From: Xenorhabdus hominickii
Lineage (GTDB): Bacteria > Pseudomonadota > Gammaproteobacteria > Enterobacterales > Enterobacteriaceae
Direction: 5' to 3'
Length of the DNA: 64,000 nucleotides
Assembly: GCF_002632725.1 (NCBI RefSeq)
Contig: NZ_NJAI01000002.1
Span: forward strand, 89,214 to 153,213
The notes under the pieces are model-generated. The model saw only the letters and a program-made list of their open reading frames with translations. It did not search any database and had not been told where the DNA came from. Position numbers and translations under genes: made by a program. Positions 1 to 9,887 of the stretch are shown one piece after another (the first letter of the stretch is position 1; each line of letters opens with the position of its first letter).

Positions 1-11
1 TTAGATCAGCA

Positions 12-2459
12 TCAGGCAGCTTTAGTTTGACGCTGATTTTCAGACTTTTTTACTGACTTGGGTACAGAAAGTGCATCCGGCTCAAATTCATCGACATTGA
101 TGGAACGCAGTCTGCTGCTTTCCGCACGTTTCAGAATGTCAGCTTCTTCCTGAGTAATCTTGTTCTCGGTCAAGGCTTTTTCAGCTAATTTATCCAGACG
201 AGTAAAGCTCAGGTGTTTGCCTGCTTCGCGGCTCAAGCGTGCATGGATTGGCTCTGCCGCGATGATATCGTGCAGGGCTTCTTCCAATAACCCGTGAGGG
301 TTGTATTCACTAGGTGTCAGATACTGTCCACGTCCGATCCGGCTGCGGGTCGCTGAAGGTGTCTGTAGTATCTGAGCCAGTTTGTGATCCAACTTATCGG
401 ATGGGGCTGTATGTGAACGACCCAATGGGAAGACGATGACTCGCATTAAGCCCGAAACCAGACGGTTAGGGAAATTACGCAGTAAATCGTTCATAGCCTG
501 TTCTGCCTGATTTAGGCTATCTTCCACTGCCCATTGAACCAATGGCAAATCTTCTTTCTGACGACCTTCATCTTCATAGCGTTTCAATGCTGCGGAAGCC
601 AAGAAGATTTGACTCAGAATATCCCCCAGACGAGCTGAAATGCGTTCACGGCGTTTCAGGCTACCACCCAATACTCCCATTGAAACATCAGAGAGCAGAG
701 CAAGGTTGGCACTTAATCGGTTGATCTGCTGATAGTAGCGGCGAGTTGCATCGTTCACTGGTGAGCTACTGGTTCTGCCTTTGGTGATACCAAGCCACAG
801 GCTGCGCAGGGTGTTGCTGGCAACGTGGCCCAAGTGACCAAACAGCGCTTTATCAAAGGCTTTTACATCGTTGCTTTCTGCAGCTGCTATTTCAGCCAAT
901 ACATAAGGGTGGCAGCGGATTGCACCTTGACCGAAGATGATCATGCTACGGGTTAGAATATTCGCACCTTCCACGGTAATGGCGATTGGGGCACCCTGAT
1001 AGCCACGGGCAAGGAAGTTAGATGGCCCAAGACAGATACCTTTACCGCCAGCGATGTCCATTGCATCAATGATGGAACGTTGGCCTCTATGTGTACAGTG
1101 GTACTTCACGATGGCGGACAGGACAGCGGGTTTTTCGCCTTGCATGATGCCGCTGGTAATTATGGTCGCAGCCGCATCCATCAGATAAGAGTTCCCTGCG
1201 ATACGTGCCAGTGGCTCTTCGATGCCTTCCATTTTTCCAATAGGCAGTTTGAATTGGCGGCGAATATAAGAATAAGCACCAATCGCCATCGCTGCACTTT
1301 TTAATCCCCCGGTCGCATTGGATGGCAGGGTAATGCCACGGCCGACAGACAGACATTCAACTAGCATACGCCAGCCTTGGCCTGCCATTTTCGGTCCACC
1401 GATGATGTAATCAATAGGAACGAAAATATCTTCTCCACGAGTTGGCCCATTCTGGAATGGGATATTCAGTGGGAAATGACGATGGCCAATTTCAACTCCC
1501 GGGGTATTGGTTGGAATCAGGGCACAGGTAATACCCAATGATTCTTTATCACCCAGCAGATGATCAGGATCGTACAATTTGAATGCTAATCCCAGAACGG
1601 TGGCAATAGGAGCAAGAGTAATGTAACGCTTATTCCAGTTCAGGCGCATACCGAGAACTTGTTTGCCTTGCCATTCGCCCATACAGACAACGCCAGTATC
1701 AGGGATAGCGCCAGCATCAGAACCCGCTTCTGGGCTAGTCAAAGCAAAGCAAGGAATTTCTTCACCACGGGCAAGGCCGGGAAGATAATGTTTTTTCTGT
1801 TCATCAGTACCATAGTGTTGCAATAATTCGCCCGGTCCCAAGGAGTTAGGTACACCGACAGTAATCGCCAGAATACCTGACACACCTGCTAGTTTTTGCA
1901 GTACCTGAGATTGCGCATAAGCGGAAAATTCCAGTCCACCGTATTCTTTCTTGATAATCATGGCAAAGAAGCGATGTTCTTTCAGGTAAGCCCAAAGTTC
2001 TGGCGGTAAGTCGGCCAATTCATGGCTGATTTGGAAATCATTTGCCATGCGGCAGGCTTCTTCTACTGGGCCATCAATAAATGCTTGTTCTTCAGCGGAT
2101 AACTGTGGTTTTGGGTAGTTGTGCAATTTTTGCCAGTCAGGTTTACCACGGAACAAATCGCCTTCCCACCAAGTGGTTCCTGCATCAATGGCTTCTTTTT
2201 CTGTTGTGGACATGCTTGGCATGACCTTACGGAACGCTTTTAAGCCGGGAGCAGAGAATAAAGAAATACGGGTTGGTGTAAAGACAAGGGGGAATAGGAC
2301 AATAGCAAGTGGTAACAGCAACCAGTAGCTCCATAGGCCAATGATGCCCATGACTAATGTATAGGCAACAAGCAGTAAGCTACTGATAGTCAGGCTGACT
2401 TTGCGGTAACAAAGCCCGCCAATCAAGACTAAAAACAAAATAATGCTGAGAGCGGTCAT
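12..2459 (-). CDS. fadE: Acyl-CoA dehydrogenase FadE
   Basis: FadE catalyses the first, FAD-dependent step of fatty-acid beta-oxidation, acyl-CoA to trans-2-enoyl-CoA. The 815-residue product is almost the same length as E. coli FadE (814). Two hydrophobic segments fill residues 3-60, consistent with membrane association, and the acyl-CoA dehydrogenase signature [10 protein letters not shown] lies at about 241-250. The frame stays open a further 21 codons upstream to 2522. I chose the ATG at 2459 because it has a good AGGAG ribosome site, starts at the same residue as E. coli, and because a FadR-type operator lies in the extra stretch. It is divergent from gmhA, as in E. coli. The C-terminal tail ends in a Lys-rich stretch. 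Confident call. Confidence 0.97.
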   Translation of the reverse strand: MTALSIILFLVLIGGLCYRKVSLTISSLLLVAYTLVMGIIGLWSYWLLLPLAIVLFPLVFTPTRISLFSAPGLKAFRKVMPSMSTTEKEAIDAGTTWWEGDLFRGKPDWQKLHNYPKPQLSAEEQAFIDGPVEEACRMANDFQISHELADLPPELWAYLKEHRFFAMIIKKEYGGLEFSAYAQSQVLQKLAGVSGILAITVGVPNSLGPGELLQHYGTDEQKKHYLPGLARGEEIPCFALTSPEAGSDAGAIPDTGVVCMGEWQGKQVLGMRLNWNKRYITLAPIATVLGLAFKLYDPDHLLGDKESLGITCALIPTNTPGVEIGHRHFPLNIPFQNGPTRGEDIFVPIDYIIGGPKMAGQGWRMLVECLSVGRGITLPSNATGGLKSAAMAIGAYSYIRRQFKLPIGKMEGIEEPLARIAGNSYLMDAAATIITSGIMQGEKPAVLSAIVKYHCTHRGQRSIIDAMDIAGGKGICLGPSNFLARGYQGAPIAITVEGANILTRSMIIFGQGAIRCHPYVLAEIAAAESNDVKAFDKALFGHLGHVASNTLRSLWLGITKGRTSSSPVNDATRRYYQQINRLSANLALLSDVSMGVLGGSLKRRERISARLGDILSQIFLASAALKRYEDEGRQKEDLPLVQWAVEDSLNQAEQAMNDLLRNFPNRLVSGLMRVIVFPLGRSHTAPSDKLDHKLAQILQTPSATRSRIGRGQYLTPSEYNPHGLLEEALHDIIAAEPIHARLSREAGKHLSFTRLDKLAEKALTENKITQEEADILKRAESSRLRSINVDEFEPDALSVPKSVKKSENQRQTKAA

Positions 2460-2491
2460 AGTAAAACTCCTGTTAATCTCAGGTGAGTTGT

Positions 2492-2508
2492 CAGAGGTCT
2501 GACCTGTT
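2492..2508. promoter_or_regulatory. Probable FadR operator in front of fadE
   Basis: The core AGGTCTGACCT is a perfect palindrome, and the 17-mer matches the FadR consensus (AACTGGTCNGACCNGTT) at 12 of 15 fixed positions. It sits 33 bases upstream of the chosen fadE start. FadR is known to repress fad genes in enterics when long-chain acyl-CoA is absent, so the site fits its gene. Binding itself is inferred. Confidence 0.7.
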
Positions 2509-2711
2509 GTAGTGTTCTTCATTTTTAGATGAGGAAAATGTATTTATCAATATATTTACATCCTAATTACAATCTAGCTCACAAACTCGTCGTAGTTTTT
2601 CATTCGATAATTTCATTCAGAGACACTGATATCTTCTTTCAAGGGGGGGAATCCGTTACACTGAACAGCAGATATTGTTAATCCCGAAGACCTTTCAGGA
2701 GTATGAGTCCC

Positions 2712-3293
2712 ATGTATCAAAATTTGATCCGCAATGAATTATCCGAAGCTGCAGATACGCTGGCTAAATTTCTCAATGATGATGCAAATATTGAGGCCAT
2801 TCAAAAATCCGCTGTTTTGCTGGCGGATTCATTCAAGTCAGGAGGCAAAGTGCTTTCCTGTGGCAATGGTGGTTCGCATTGTGATGCTATGCACTTTGCA
2901 GAAGAATTGACCGGACGCTATCGTGAAAATCGTCCGGGGTATCCGGGCATTGCGATTTCCGATCCCAGCCATCTATCCTGCGTGAGCAATGATTTTGGGT
3001 ACGATTATGTATTTTCCCGTTACGTTGATGCTGTTGGTCAGAAAGGCGATGTGCTATTGGGTATTTCGACTTCGGGTAATTCTGGCAACATCATCAAGGC
3101 GATTGAAGCTGCTCGTGCTAAAGGGATGAAAGTCATTACGCTAACTGGCAAAGATGGTGGCAAAATGGCGGGAACAGCAGATGTTGAAATTCGAGTACCA
3201 CACTTTGGTTATGCGGATCGCATTCAGGAAATTCACATCAAAGTCATTCATATCTTGATTCAATTGATTGAAAAAGAAATGGTAAAAGCCTGA
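2712..3293 (+). CDS. gmhA: Sedoheptulose-7-phosphate isomerase GmhA
   Basis: GmhA (LpcA) converts sedoheptulose 7-phosphate to D-glycero-D-manno-heptose 7-phosphate, the first step towards the heptose of lipopolysaccharide inner core. It is a cytosolic SIS-domain enzyme. The product is 193 residues against 192 in E. coli, with the conserved [13 protein letters not shown] segment near residue 50 and GISTSGNS near 118. An upstream ATG at 2703 is only one base from the AGGAG at 2697-2701. The ATG at 2712 has a normal ten-base spacing and aligns with the E. coli N-terminus, so it is preferred. It is divergent from fadE and followed by yafJ after 36 bases. A run of seven G residues (2643-2649) lies in the upstream region. 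Confidence 0.96.
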   Translation: MYQNLIRNELSEAADTLAKFLNDDANIEAIQKSAVLLADSFKSGGKVLSCGNGGSHCDAMHFAEELTGRYRENRPGYPGIAISDPSHLSCVSNDFGYDYVFSRYVDAVGQKGDVLLGISTSGNSGNIIKAIEAARAKGMKVITLTGKDGGKMAGTADVEIRVPHFGYADRIQEIHIKVIHILIQLIEKEMVKA

Positions 3294-3329
3294 TTGTAGT
3301 TTGTTAGGAGTAGGTATTAGAGGTAGGCA

Positions 3330-4097
3330 ATGTGTGAACTACTTGGCATGAGTGCCAATGTGCCAACAGATATTGTTTTTAGTCTGAATGGCTTATTTCA
3401 GCGTGGGGGACATACTGGCCCCCACAAGGATGGTTGGGGAATTACTTTTTATGAAGGATTGGGATACAGAACGTTTAAAGATCACCAATCCAGTTGTCAC
3501 TCACCTGTGGCTCAATTTCTACAAGGCCTTCCGATCAAATCAGAAGTGATCATTGCCCATATTCGTCAGGCAAACCGAGGTAATGTTTCTCTGGTAAATA
3601 CCCATCCATTTACCCGCGAGTTATGGGGAAAATATTGGACTTATGCTCATAATGGACAGTTGAAAGGGTATAGTAACCTGAAAACCGGTTATTACCGTCC
3701 GGTGGGGGAAACTGACAGTGAATGGGCATTTTGCTGGATACTACATCAATTATCCCTAAAGTATCCTAAACGTCCTTCCAATTGGTCTGCAGTGTTCAAA
3801 TTCATTGCATCTCTGGCTGATGAGTTGAGAAAAATGGGTGTTTTCAATATGCTGTTGTCAGATGGGAAATTTGTAATGGCCTATTGTTCGACTCAATTGA
3901 ATTGGATCACTCGTCGGGCACCTTTCGGCAGAGCTAAATTACTTGATCAAGATATTGAAATCGATTTTCAGCAACACACCCACCCAGGTGATGTAGTGTC
4001 AGTAATTGCCACACAGCCTTTAACCGGTAATGAAACTTGGCATCGCATTGAACCGGGCAATTATGTGTTATTTGATCTTGGTGAGAAAATAGTTTGA
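3330..4097 (+). CDS. yafJ: Class II glutamine amidotransferase YafJ
   Basis: This is the YafJ family of stand-alone class II (Ntn-type) glutamine amidotransferase domains. The physiological substrate is not established. The protein is 255 residues, the same length as in E. coli. It starts MCELLGMSAN, so Cys2 becomes the N-terminal nucleophile after Met removal. The HIRQANRG, THPFTRELWG and YAHNGQL motifs of the glutaminase fold are all present. A GAGG ribosome site precedes the ATG. It lies 36 bases after gmhA, and its last 37 bases overlap the 3' end of the convergent yafK gene. Family assignment is firm; the role is unknown. Confidence 0.93.
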   Translation: MCELLGMSANVPTDIVFSLNGLFQRGGHTGPHKDGWGITFYEGLGYRTFKDHQSSCHSPVAQFLQGLPIKSEVIIAHIRQANRGNVSLVNTHPFTRELWGKYWTYAHNGQLKGYSNLKTGYYRPVGETDSEWAFCWILHQLSLKYPKRPSNWSAVFKFIASLADELRKMGVFNMLLSDGKFVMAYCSTQLNWITRRAPFGRAKLLDQDIEIDFQQHTHPGDVVSVIATQPLTGNETWHRIEPGNYVLFDLGEKIV

Positions 4098-4843
4098 TTT
4101 AGTGCTCGGATAGTATGCCAAAAGGATGAAGGGTTTTCAGATTTTGTATTAATTACATATTGCCCGCCTATTACGCTGACAGTCGCAGGAATACCATGCT
4201 CGGTGAAATACTCATAGGCGGGCTGTAATTGTTTCCAAAACAGATAATTATCGTTATTTTTATGCCGCTTCATATTTTGTGGTGTCATCCTAAAGGGATA
4301 AATATTGATCTTGATTTCATGCTGCCCATGATAAAGCGCACTTTCAGCGTATCGGTATATTTCATCCATATAGTGATTGGTCATGGCATAACAGCCAATG
4401 GATTTACATTCACCATGAATCATTAAATTCTTGCCAGAATAACCGTTGGATTTATCAAATTCATTGGGAAAGCCGAGATTAATGGCTCGATAATAGTGGC
4501 TATTAGGTTTTAACTGATTGAGTTTAACGTGATAAAACCCTTCGGGGCTTTTGAAATCACCCGCCAATGTTTTGGGGCCAAGTCCACCAGAGTAATTACA
4601 GATAGGGTAACTTTGGGTTAATTGATAACGACCCGCGTTATCTTTTGTATAAAGTTCGAGAAGTTTTTCTTCTTTGAATATTTGAATGAAAATCTCGGTG
4701 CCAACTTGCTGCAATGGTGAAGTCTTGATTGGTGATTTAAGCCATGATAAAGCGTCTTTTGTCATGAAAGGTTGTGCTATGACGGAAAGCGGCACATGGA
4801 ATAGCAGTAGGCTGAATGAAAGATAAAAAACTATTTTTTTCAT
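4061..4843 (-). CDS. yafK: YafK/DpaA-type L,D-transpeptidase-fold protein
   Basis: It belongs to the YkuD (L,D-transpeptidase) fold. The E. coli homologue YafK (DpaA, LdtF) is reported to detach Braun lipoprotein from peptidoglycan, so a periplasmic cell-wall role is likely. The 260-residue product starts with a signal peptide: Lys-Lys, a hydrophobic stretch, and probable cleavage around residue 23. The catalytic motif HGECKSIGCYAM is intact, with His143 and Cys151. It is slightly longer than the E. coli protein (246). The C-terminal 12 codons overlap yafJ on the other strand. Lipoprotein-release activity is inferred from family knowledge. Confidence 0.9.
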   Translation of the reverse strand: MKKIVFYLSFSLLLFHVPLSVIAQPFMTKDALSWLKSPIKTSPLQQVGTEIFIQIFKEEKLLELYTKDNAGRYQLTQSYPICNYSGGLGPKTLAGDFKSPEGFYHVKLNQLKPNSHYYRAINLGFPNEFDKSNGYSGKNLMIHGECKSIGCYAMTNHYMDEIYRYAESALYHGQHEIKINIYPFRMTPQNMKRHKNNDNYLFWKQLQPAYEYFTEHGIPATVSVIGGQYVINTKSENPSSFWHTIRALNQTIFSPRSNNT

Positions 4844-5272
4844 AACATAACCGCGTTAAAGGATAAATATTGGTGAAAGATAGGATCTTGGTTTGCAATG
4901 TCTTGATGAAATATTGCGTATAAAGATAGCAGTGATGTCAGACCTCTGAGAAGTGATTTTGGTTAAAAATTACTCTGTTGTAGAGAAAGATGAGGATTAA
5001 GTTCGTCTTTCCCGAATAGTGAACGGTTCAGCAGAGAAATTATTTTTATTTGCTTGAGCTAAGTCACTTGATTAATCAGACAGTCTGTAGGGGAGATGTT
5101 AGAATTACCGCCGGCGAAACTTAAGAGAAAATTGTAACGATTATCGGAGTGAATAACTTGAGACATATGTCGCTCAAGGTGTTTTTTATTACTGAAGTCG
5201 CTATATTACCCAAGGGAATACCACAGGGTAATCTGTAGCATATGATTTAACTGATAAACTTGTGCAAATCTT
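4844..5272. other. Divergent yafK-nqrA intergenic region
   Basis: No convincing gene is visible in these 429 bases between the divergent yafK and nqrA. Three possible sites are seen. A CRP-like dyad (TGA-N6-TCA core) lies at 5053-5068. A sequence at about 4937-4950 shares twelve bases with the fadE FadR site but has only one good half. A hairpin followed by six T lies at 5157-5187 and is listed separately. A short inverted repeat, ATTACCC and GGGTAAT, lies at 5205-5232 close to nqrA. No clear -35/-10 pair stands out. Confidence 0.5.
5157..5187 (+). terminator. Hairpin with T-tract upstream of nqrA
   Basis: CTTGAG (5157-5162) pairs with CTCAAG (5173-5178), extended inward by GAC/GTC around an ATAT loop with a small bulge. 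Six T residues follow at 5182-5187. The form is that of an intrinsic terminator, but it lies 85 bases before the nqrA start on the same strand. It could be an attenuator of the operon or the end of a short upstream transcript. Confidence 0.45.
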
Positions 5273-6616
5273 ATGATTAAAATTAAAAAAGGACTCAACC
5301 TCCCGATAGCAGGAGCGCCTGCCCAAGTTATAGAAGATGGTCCGACGATTCGCCATGTCGCTTTACTGGGCGAAGAATATGTTGGAATGCGTCCTTCTAT
5401 GCTGGTTAAGGAAAGTGAGCATGTTAAAAAAGGGCAAATTCTTTTTGAAGATAAGAAGAATCCAGGGGTTGTTTTCACTAGTCCCGCAAGCGGGAAAGTT
5501 GTAACAATAGGGCGTGGTGAGCGCCGTGTTCTGCAATCTGTTGTGATTGAAATAAGTGGTGACGAGCAAGTGATGTTTGATCGCTATGATCGTACAGAAC
5601 TTGCCGAGCTGACCCGTGAACAGGTAGAAAAAAATCTGCTCGCATCAGGGTTATGGACGTCATTGCGTACACGCCCTTTCAGTCGTTCTCCTGTCCCGGG
5701 TTCCACACCAAAGGCAATCTTTGTTACAGCAATGGATACCCAGCCACTGGCTGCAGATCCATTAGTTGTTATTGCGACACAAGAAGAGGCTTTTGTTGAT
5801 GGCCTGAATATTCTGTCAAAACTGACAGACGGGAAAATTCACGTCTGCCATGGCGCTGGAAAGATTCCAATGGCAGGCAGTAACTCGCAAATTACTTACA
5901 ATCAGTTTGTTGGTCCACACCCGGCTGGTCTGGTTGGCACCCACATCCATTTTATTGAGCCTGTCAGTGCCAAAAAAATCGCATGGCATTTAGGGTACCA
6001 AGATGTGATTGCTATCGGTAAATTATTCACTACTGGTGAACTTTATACTGATCGTGTTGTGTCTTTAGCGGGGCCGCAGGTTAAATCTCCACGTTTGGTT
6101 CGCACCCAAGTGGGCGCTGATTTGCTGGAATTGACACAAAATCAGCTAAAAGAGGGTGAAAACCGCATTGTTTCTGGTTCTGTGCTGTGTGGTACAAAAT
6201 CAGATGGCGTTCGCCATTATCTTGGCCGTTTCCATATGTTGGTTTCAGTTCTTGCTGAAGGCCGTGAAAAAGAGCTGTTCGGTTGGATTGCGCCAGGGAC
6301 AAATAAATTTTCCATTACCCGCACCACGATTGGTCACTTCCTGAAAAAGAAACGTTTTGCCTTCTCAACTACGACGAATGGCGGAGAGCGCTCTATGGTG
6401 CCAATTGGCAACTACGAGCGTGTGATGCCATTGGATATTATGGCAACGCACCTGCTGCGTGATTTGCTTGCAGGCGATACTGACAGTTCTCAGGCACTCG
6501 GTTGTCTGGAGCTGGATGAGGAAGATTTGGCACTGTGTACCTATGTTTGCCCCGGCAAATATGAGTACGGTCCGGTACTGCGTGACGTGCTGACTAAGAT
6601 TGAGCTGGAAGGGTAA
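5273..6616 (+). CDS. nqrA: Na+-translocating NADH:quinone reductase subunit A
   Basis: NqrA is the peripheral cytoplasmic quinone-associated subunit of Na+-NQR, the enzyme that couples NADH oxidation by ubiquinone to sodium export. The protein has 447 residues, usual for the family, and starts [16 protein letters not shown], the typical NqrA N-terminus. It has no membrane segment, in keeping with the family. It heads a tight operon: nqrB starts three bases after its stop. The ribosome site before the ATG at 5273 is weak, and the upstream hairpin suggests extra control. E. coli lacks this complex. Yersinia, Photorhabdus and vibrios have it. Confidence 0.97.
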   Translation: MIKIKKGLNLPIAGAPAQVIEDGPTIRHVALLGEEYVGMRPSMLVKESEHVKKGQILFEDKKNPGVVFTSPASGKVVTIGRGERRVLQSVVIEISGDEQVMFDRYDRTELAELTREQVEKNLLASGLWTSLRTRPFSRSPVPGSTPKAIFVTAMDTQPLAADPLVVIATQEEAFVDGLNILSKLTDGKIHVCHGAGKIPMAGSNSQITYNQFVGPHPAGLVGTHIHFIEPVSAKKIAWHLGYQDVIAIGKLFTTGELYTDRVVSLAGPQVKSPRLVRTQVGADLLELTQNQLKEGENRIVSGSVLCGTKSDGVRHYLGRFHMLVSVLAEGREKELFGWIAPGTNKFSITRTTIGHFLKKKRFAFSTTTNGGERSMVPIGNYERVMPLDIMATHLLRDLLAGDTDSSQALGCLELDEEDLALCTYVCPGKYEYGPVLRDVLTKIELEG

Positions 6617-6619
6617 TTC

Positions 6620-7858
6620 ATGGGCCTGAAAAATTTATTTGAGAAAGTAGAGCACCACTTTGAGGCCGGTGGCAAACTGGAAAAGTATTATCCTCTCTAT
6701 GAGGCAGTTTCCACCGTATTCTACACTCCGGGGACCGTAACACAGGGGCGTGCTCACGTCCGTGATGCCATCGATCTCAAGCGTATGATGATTCTGGTAT
6801 GGATGTCTGTATTTCCTACCATGTTCTGGGGAATGTATAACGTCGGTAATCAGGCGATCCCTGCACTGACTCACTTATACAGCGGAGATGCATTACAGCA
6901 GGTTCTGGCATCTGATTGGCATTATGTGCTTGCCCAATACCTTGGCGCCTCATTGACACCAGATGCAGGGTGGGTCAGTAAAATGTTGTTGGGTGCAACT
7001 TACTTCCTGCCAATTTATGTGGTTGTTTTTGTTGTGGGTGGCTTCTGGGAAGTTCTCTTTGCCATTATCCGTAAGCATGAAATTAACGAAGGTTTCTTTG
7101 TCAGTTCCATTCTATTTGCCCTGATTGTTCCGCCAACACTGCCATTGTGGCAGGCCGCTTTGGGGATAACATTCGGGGTTGTGGTTGCGAAGGAAATCTT
7201 CGGTGGTACTGGTCGTAACTTCCTGAACCCTGCATTGGCTGGCCGTGCTTTCTTGTTCTTCGCTTATCCTGCTCAGATTTCAGGTGATTTAGTTTGGACT
7301 GCTGCGGATGGTTTCTCCGGTGCAACTCCATTGTCTCAGTGGGCAACTTCGGGTGAACACGGTTTAATCAATACCATTACCAACCAACCGGTTACATGGA
7401 TGGATGCGTTCCTCGGTAACATTCCTGGTTCAATTGGTGAAGTTTCTACCCTGATGATTTTCATCGGTGGTGCCATCATTCTGTTTGCTCGTATTGCTTC
7501 ATGGCGCATTGTTGCGGGTGTGATGCTTGGTATGATCGCAACTTCTTGCCTGTTCAACGCCATTGGTTCAAGCACTAACCCAATGTTCGCTATGCCGTGG
7601 GAATGGCATATGGTTCTGGGTGGCTTCGCTTTCGGCATGATCTTTATGGCTACTGACCCTGTGTCCGCTGCATTTACGGATAAAGGGAAATGGGCATACG
7701 GCATCTTGATTGGTGTCATGTGTGTCCTGATCCGAGTCGTAAACCCAGCATACCCGGAAGGGATGATGTTGGCGATCTTGTTCGCTAACCTGTTCGCACC
7801 ACTGTTTGATTATCTGGTTGTGCAGGCCAATATTAAGCGGAGAAAAGCCCGTGGCTAA
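6620..7858 (+). CDS. nqrB: Na+-NQR subunit B
   Basis: NqrB is a membrane subunit with many transmembrane helices that carries a covalently bound FMN and forms much of the sodium pathway. It has 412 residues. The FMN attachment motif SGAT is present with Thr236, the same position as in Vibrio cholerae NqrB. Hydrophobic helices fill residues 55-75, 120-150 and most of the second half. A GGAAGGG ribosome site overlaps the end of nqrA. Its last eight bases overlap the start of nqrC, which suggests translational coupling. Confidence 0.97.
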   Translation: MGLKNLFEKVEHHFEAGGKLEKYYPLYEAVSTVFYTPGTVTQGRAHVRDAIDLKRMMILVWMSVFPTMFWGMYNVGNQAIPALTHLYSGDALQQVLASDWHYVLAQYLGASLTPDAGWVSKMLLGATYFLPIYVVVFVVGGFWEVLFAIIRKHEINEGFFVSSILFALIVPPTLPLWQAALGITFGVVVAKEIFGGTGRNFLNPALAGRAFLFFAYPAQISGDLVWTAADGFSGATPLSQWATSGEHGLINTITNQPVTWMDAFLGNIPGSIGEVSTLMIFIGGAIILFARIASWRIVAGVMLGMIATSCLFNAIGSSTNPMFAMPWEWHMVLGGFAFGMIFMATDPVSAAFTDKGKWAYGILIGVMCVLIRVVNPAYPEGMMLAILFANLFAPLFDYLVVQANIKRRKARG

Positions 7859-8645
7859 TGAGAAACCAAAAAATAATGATAGCATCGGCAGAACGTTTCT
7901 TGTTGTTTTTGTGTTGTGCCTTGTATGTTCGATTGTGGTTGCAGGGGCAGCCGTAGGTTTGAAAGCGCGGCAGCAGGAACAGAAACTGCTGGATAAACAG
8001 CGTAATATTCTGGATGTAGCAGGTTTACTGAAACCAAACATGACTACAGCAGAAATGAAAGAAGCCTACACTAGCCGCATTCAGCCTGAATTGCTTGATT
8101 TAAAAACGGCAACGCTTGAAATAAGTGCGGGTAAATTTGATCTGAATAATGCTCTGCGTAGCGACGAAACCAGCATGGCTTTGCCGGCAGAACAAGATCT
8201 GGCGAAAATCCGTCGCCGGGCCAATATGGCAGAAATTTATCTGGTTAAGGATGAACAAGGTAAAACGACCGAACTGGTTCTGCCAGTATACGGCTCTGGT
8301 CTGTGGTCAATGATGTATGCTTTCGTTGCCATTGATGTTGATGGCGTAACCTCTCGTGGCATTACTTACTATTCTCAAGGCGAAACGCCGGGTTTGGGTG
8401 GTGAAGTTGATAACCCACAATGGCGCAAACAGTGGGTAGGTAAAAAACTCTATAACCCGCAAGGTGAGCCAGCCATTAAGGTTGTTCGTGGTGGTGCTGG
8501 TGATAACCCTTACGGTGTAGATGGTCTATCCGGTGCAACCCTGACTTCCAATGGTGTTCAGCATATGTTTGATTTCTGGCTGGGTGATAACGGTTTTGGC
8601 CCGTTCCTGAAAAAAGTACGCGAGGGAGCCTTGAAAGATGGCTGA
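7851..8645 (+). CDS. nqrC: Na+-NQR subunit C (GTG start)
   Basis: NqrC is a mostly periplasmic subunit anchored by one N-terminal helix (about residues 14-35) and carries the second covalent FMN. The motif SGATLTS has its Thr at residue 230. The frame is open upstream to an ATG at 7806, but I place the start at GTG 7851. The family N-terminus begins a few residues before NNDSIG, GCGGAGA gives a well-spaced ribosome site, and the overlap with nqrB is then the usual eight bases. That gives 264 residues. It overlaps nqrD by eight bases. Confidence 0.95.
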   Translation: MANEKPKNNDSIGRTFLVVFVLCLVCSIVVAGAAVGLKARQQEQKLLDKQRNILDVAGLLKPNMTTAEMKEAYTSRIQPELLDLKTATLEISAGKFDLNNALRSDETSMALPAEQDLAKIRRRANMAEIYLVKDEQGKTTELVLPVYGSGLWSMMYAFVAIDVDGVTSRGITYYSQGETPGLGGEVDNPQWRKQWVGKKLYNPQGEPAIKVVRGGAGDNPYGVDGLSGATLTSNGVQHMFDFWLGDNGFGPFLKKVREGALKDG

Positions 8646-9267
8646 TAGCAAAGAGATAAAACGCGTCCTGCTTGGGCCGCTGTTTGATAATAACCCAATT
8701 GCATTGCAAGTTCTGGGAGTGTGTTCGGCACTGGCCGTCACGACTAAACTGGAAACTGCGCTGGTTATGACGGTTGCTGTGACATTGGTAACAGCGTTTT
8801 CTAGCTTTTTCATTTCATTGATTCGTAACTACATTCCTGGCAGTGTACGAATCATTGTGCAAATGGCGATCATTGCATCGCTGGTTATTGTGGTCGATCA
8901 GATTTTGCAGGCCTTTGCCTACGAAATTTCTAAACAGTTATCCGTATTTGTCGGCCTTATCATCACCAACTGTATAGTGATGGGGCGTGCGGAAGCCTAC
9001 GCCATGAAATCTCCACCGGTTGAGAGCTTTATGGATGGTATCGGTAACGGCTTGGGCTATGGTGTCATTCTGTTGCTGGTTGGTTTCTTGCGTGAGCTGT
9101 TTGGCTCAGGAAAATTGTTCGGTATTACTGTACTGGAATCTGTCAAAAATGGTGGCTGGTATCAGCCAAATGGCTTGTTCCTGCTTGCACCGAGCGCATT
9201 CTTCATCATTGGTATGCTGATTTGGGGTCTGCGGATTCTGAAACCTGCGCAGGTAGAGAAGGAGTAA
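8638..9267 (+). CDS. nqrD: Na+-NQR subunit D
   Basis: NqrD is one of the two homologous six-helix membrane subunits (with NqrE) that sit at the core of the sodium pump and share an intramembrane iron-sulfur centre. It has 209 residues, almost all hydrophobic, with the conserved [13 protein letters not shown] segment. The Cys in that segment is an expected metal ligand. The start at 8638 lies inside the end of nqrC and is preceded by GAGGGAG. It is related to RnfE of the Rnf complex, but the operon context fixes it as NqrD. Confidence 0.96.
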   Translation: MADSKEIKRVLLGPLFDNNPIALQVLGVCSALAVTTKLETALVMTVAVTLVTAFSSFFISLIRNYIPGSVRIIVQMAIIASLVIVVDQILQAFAYEISKQLSVFVGLIITNCIVMGRAEAYAMKSPPVESFMDGIGNGLGYGVILLLVGFLRELFGSGKLFGITVLESVKNGGWYQPNGLFLLAPSAFFIIGMLIWGLRILKPAQVEKE

Positions 9268-9275
9268 CAAACAAA

Positions 9276-9872
9276 ATGGAACATTATATTAGTTTGTTTG
9301 TCCGCGCAGTCTTTATCGAGAATATGGCGTTATCTTTCTTTCTCGGTATGTGTACGTTTCTGGCGGTATCAAAAAATGTGAAGACGGCGTTTGGTTTGGG
9401 GGTTGCCGTAACAGTTGTATTGGGCATATCTGTTCCTGCTAATAACCTTGTCTACAATCTGGTACTGCGTGATGGTGCTTTGATGGATGGGGTTGATCTG
9501 AGCTTCCTGAACTTCATTACCTTTATCGGTGTGATTGCTGCACTGGTGCAGATTTTGGAAATGATCCTCGACCGTTATGTGCCTGCACTTTACAACGCTC
9601 TGGGAATTTTCCTGCCGTTGATTACGGTGAACTGTGCGATTTTCGGCGGTGTTTCTTTCATGGCGCAACGTGACTATAACTTCAGCGAATCCATCGTATA
9701 CGGTTTCGGTTCAGGTATGGGCTGGATGCTGGCGATTGTCCTGATGGCAGCGATCCGTGAAAAGATGAAATATGCAGATGTTCCGGCAGGTCTGAAAGGA
9801 TTGGGGATCACCTTTGTCACCACTGGGTTGATGGCATTGGGCTTTATGTCCTTCTCCGGTGTGCAGCTCTAA
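9276..9872 (+). CDS. nqrE: Na+-NQR subunit E
   Basis: NqrE is the second homologous membrane subunit of the pump, paired with NqrD around the intramembrane iron-sulfur centre. The frame is open from 9222. The ATG at 9276 gives the family start [13 protein letters not shown], is preceded by AAGGAG, and yields 198 residues, the usual length. The motif [11 protein letters not shown] is the counterpart of the NqrD cysteine motif, and a second Cys occurs in FFLGMCTF. It lies eight bases after nqrD and 15 before nqrF. Confidence 0.96.
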   Translation: MEHYISLFVRAVFIENMALSFFLGMCTFLAVSKNVKTAFGLGVAVTVVLGISVPANNLVYNLVLRDGALMDGVDLSFLNFITFIGVIAALVQILEMILDRYVPALYNALGIFLPLITVNCAIFGGVSFMAQRDYNFSESIVYGFGSGMGWMLAIVLMAAIREKMKYADVPAGLKGLGITFVTTGLMALGFMSFSGVQL

Positions 9873-9887
9873 AGGCGAGAAGAATTC

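Noticed and set aside
1087..1356. Internal frames inside fadE, nqrB, alaS, clpB and other genes on either strand
   Set aside because: They are shadows of well-supported genes, without ribosome sites or recognisable products.
2460..2522. Longer N-terminus for FadE (21 more codons)
   Set aside because: No ribosome site, no counterpart in E. coli FadE, and the stretch contains a FadR operator.
4937..4950. Second FadR-like site upstream of yafK
   Set aside because: It shares a twelve-base block with the fadE site but only one half fits the consensus, and neither yafK nor nqrA is a known FadR target.
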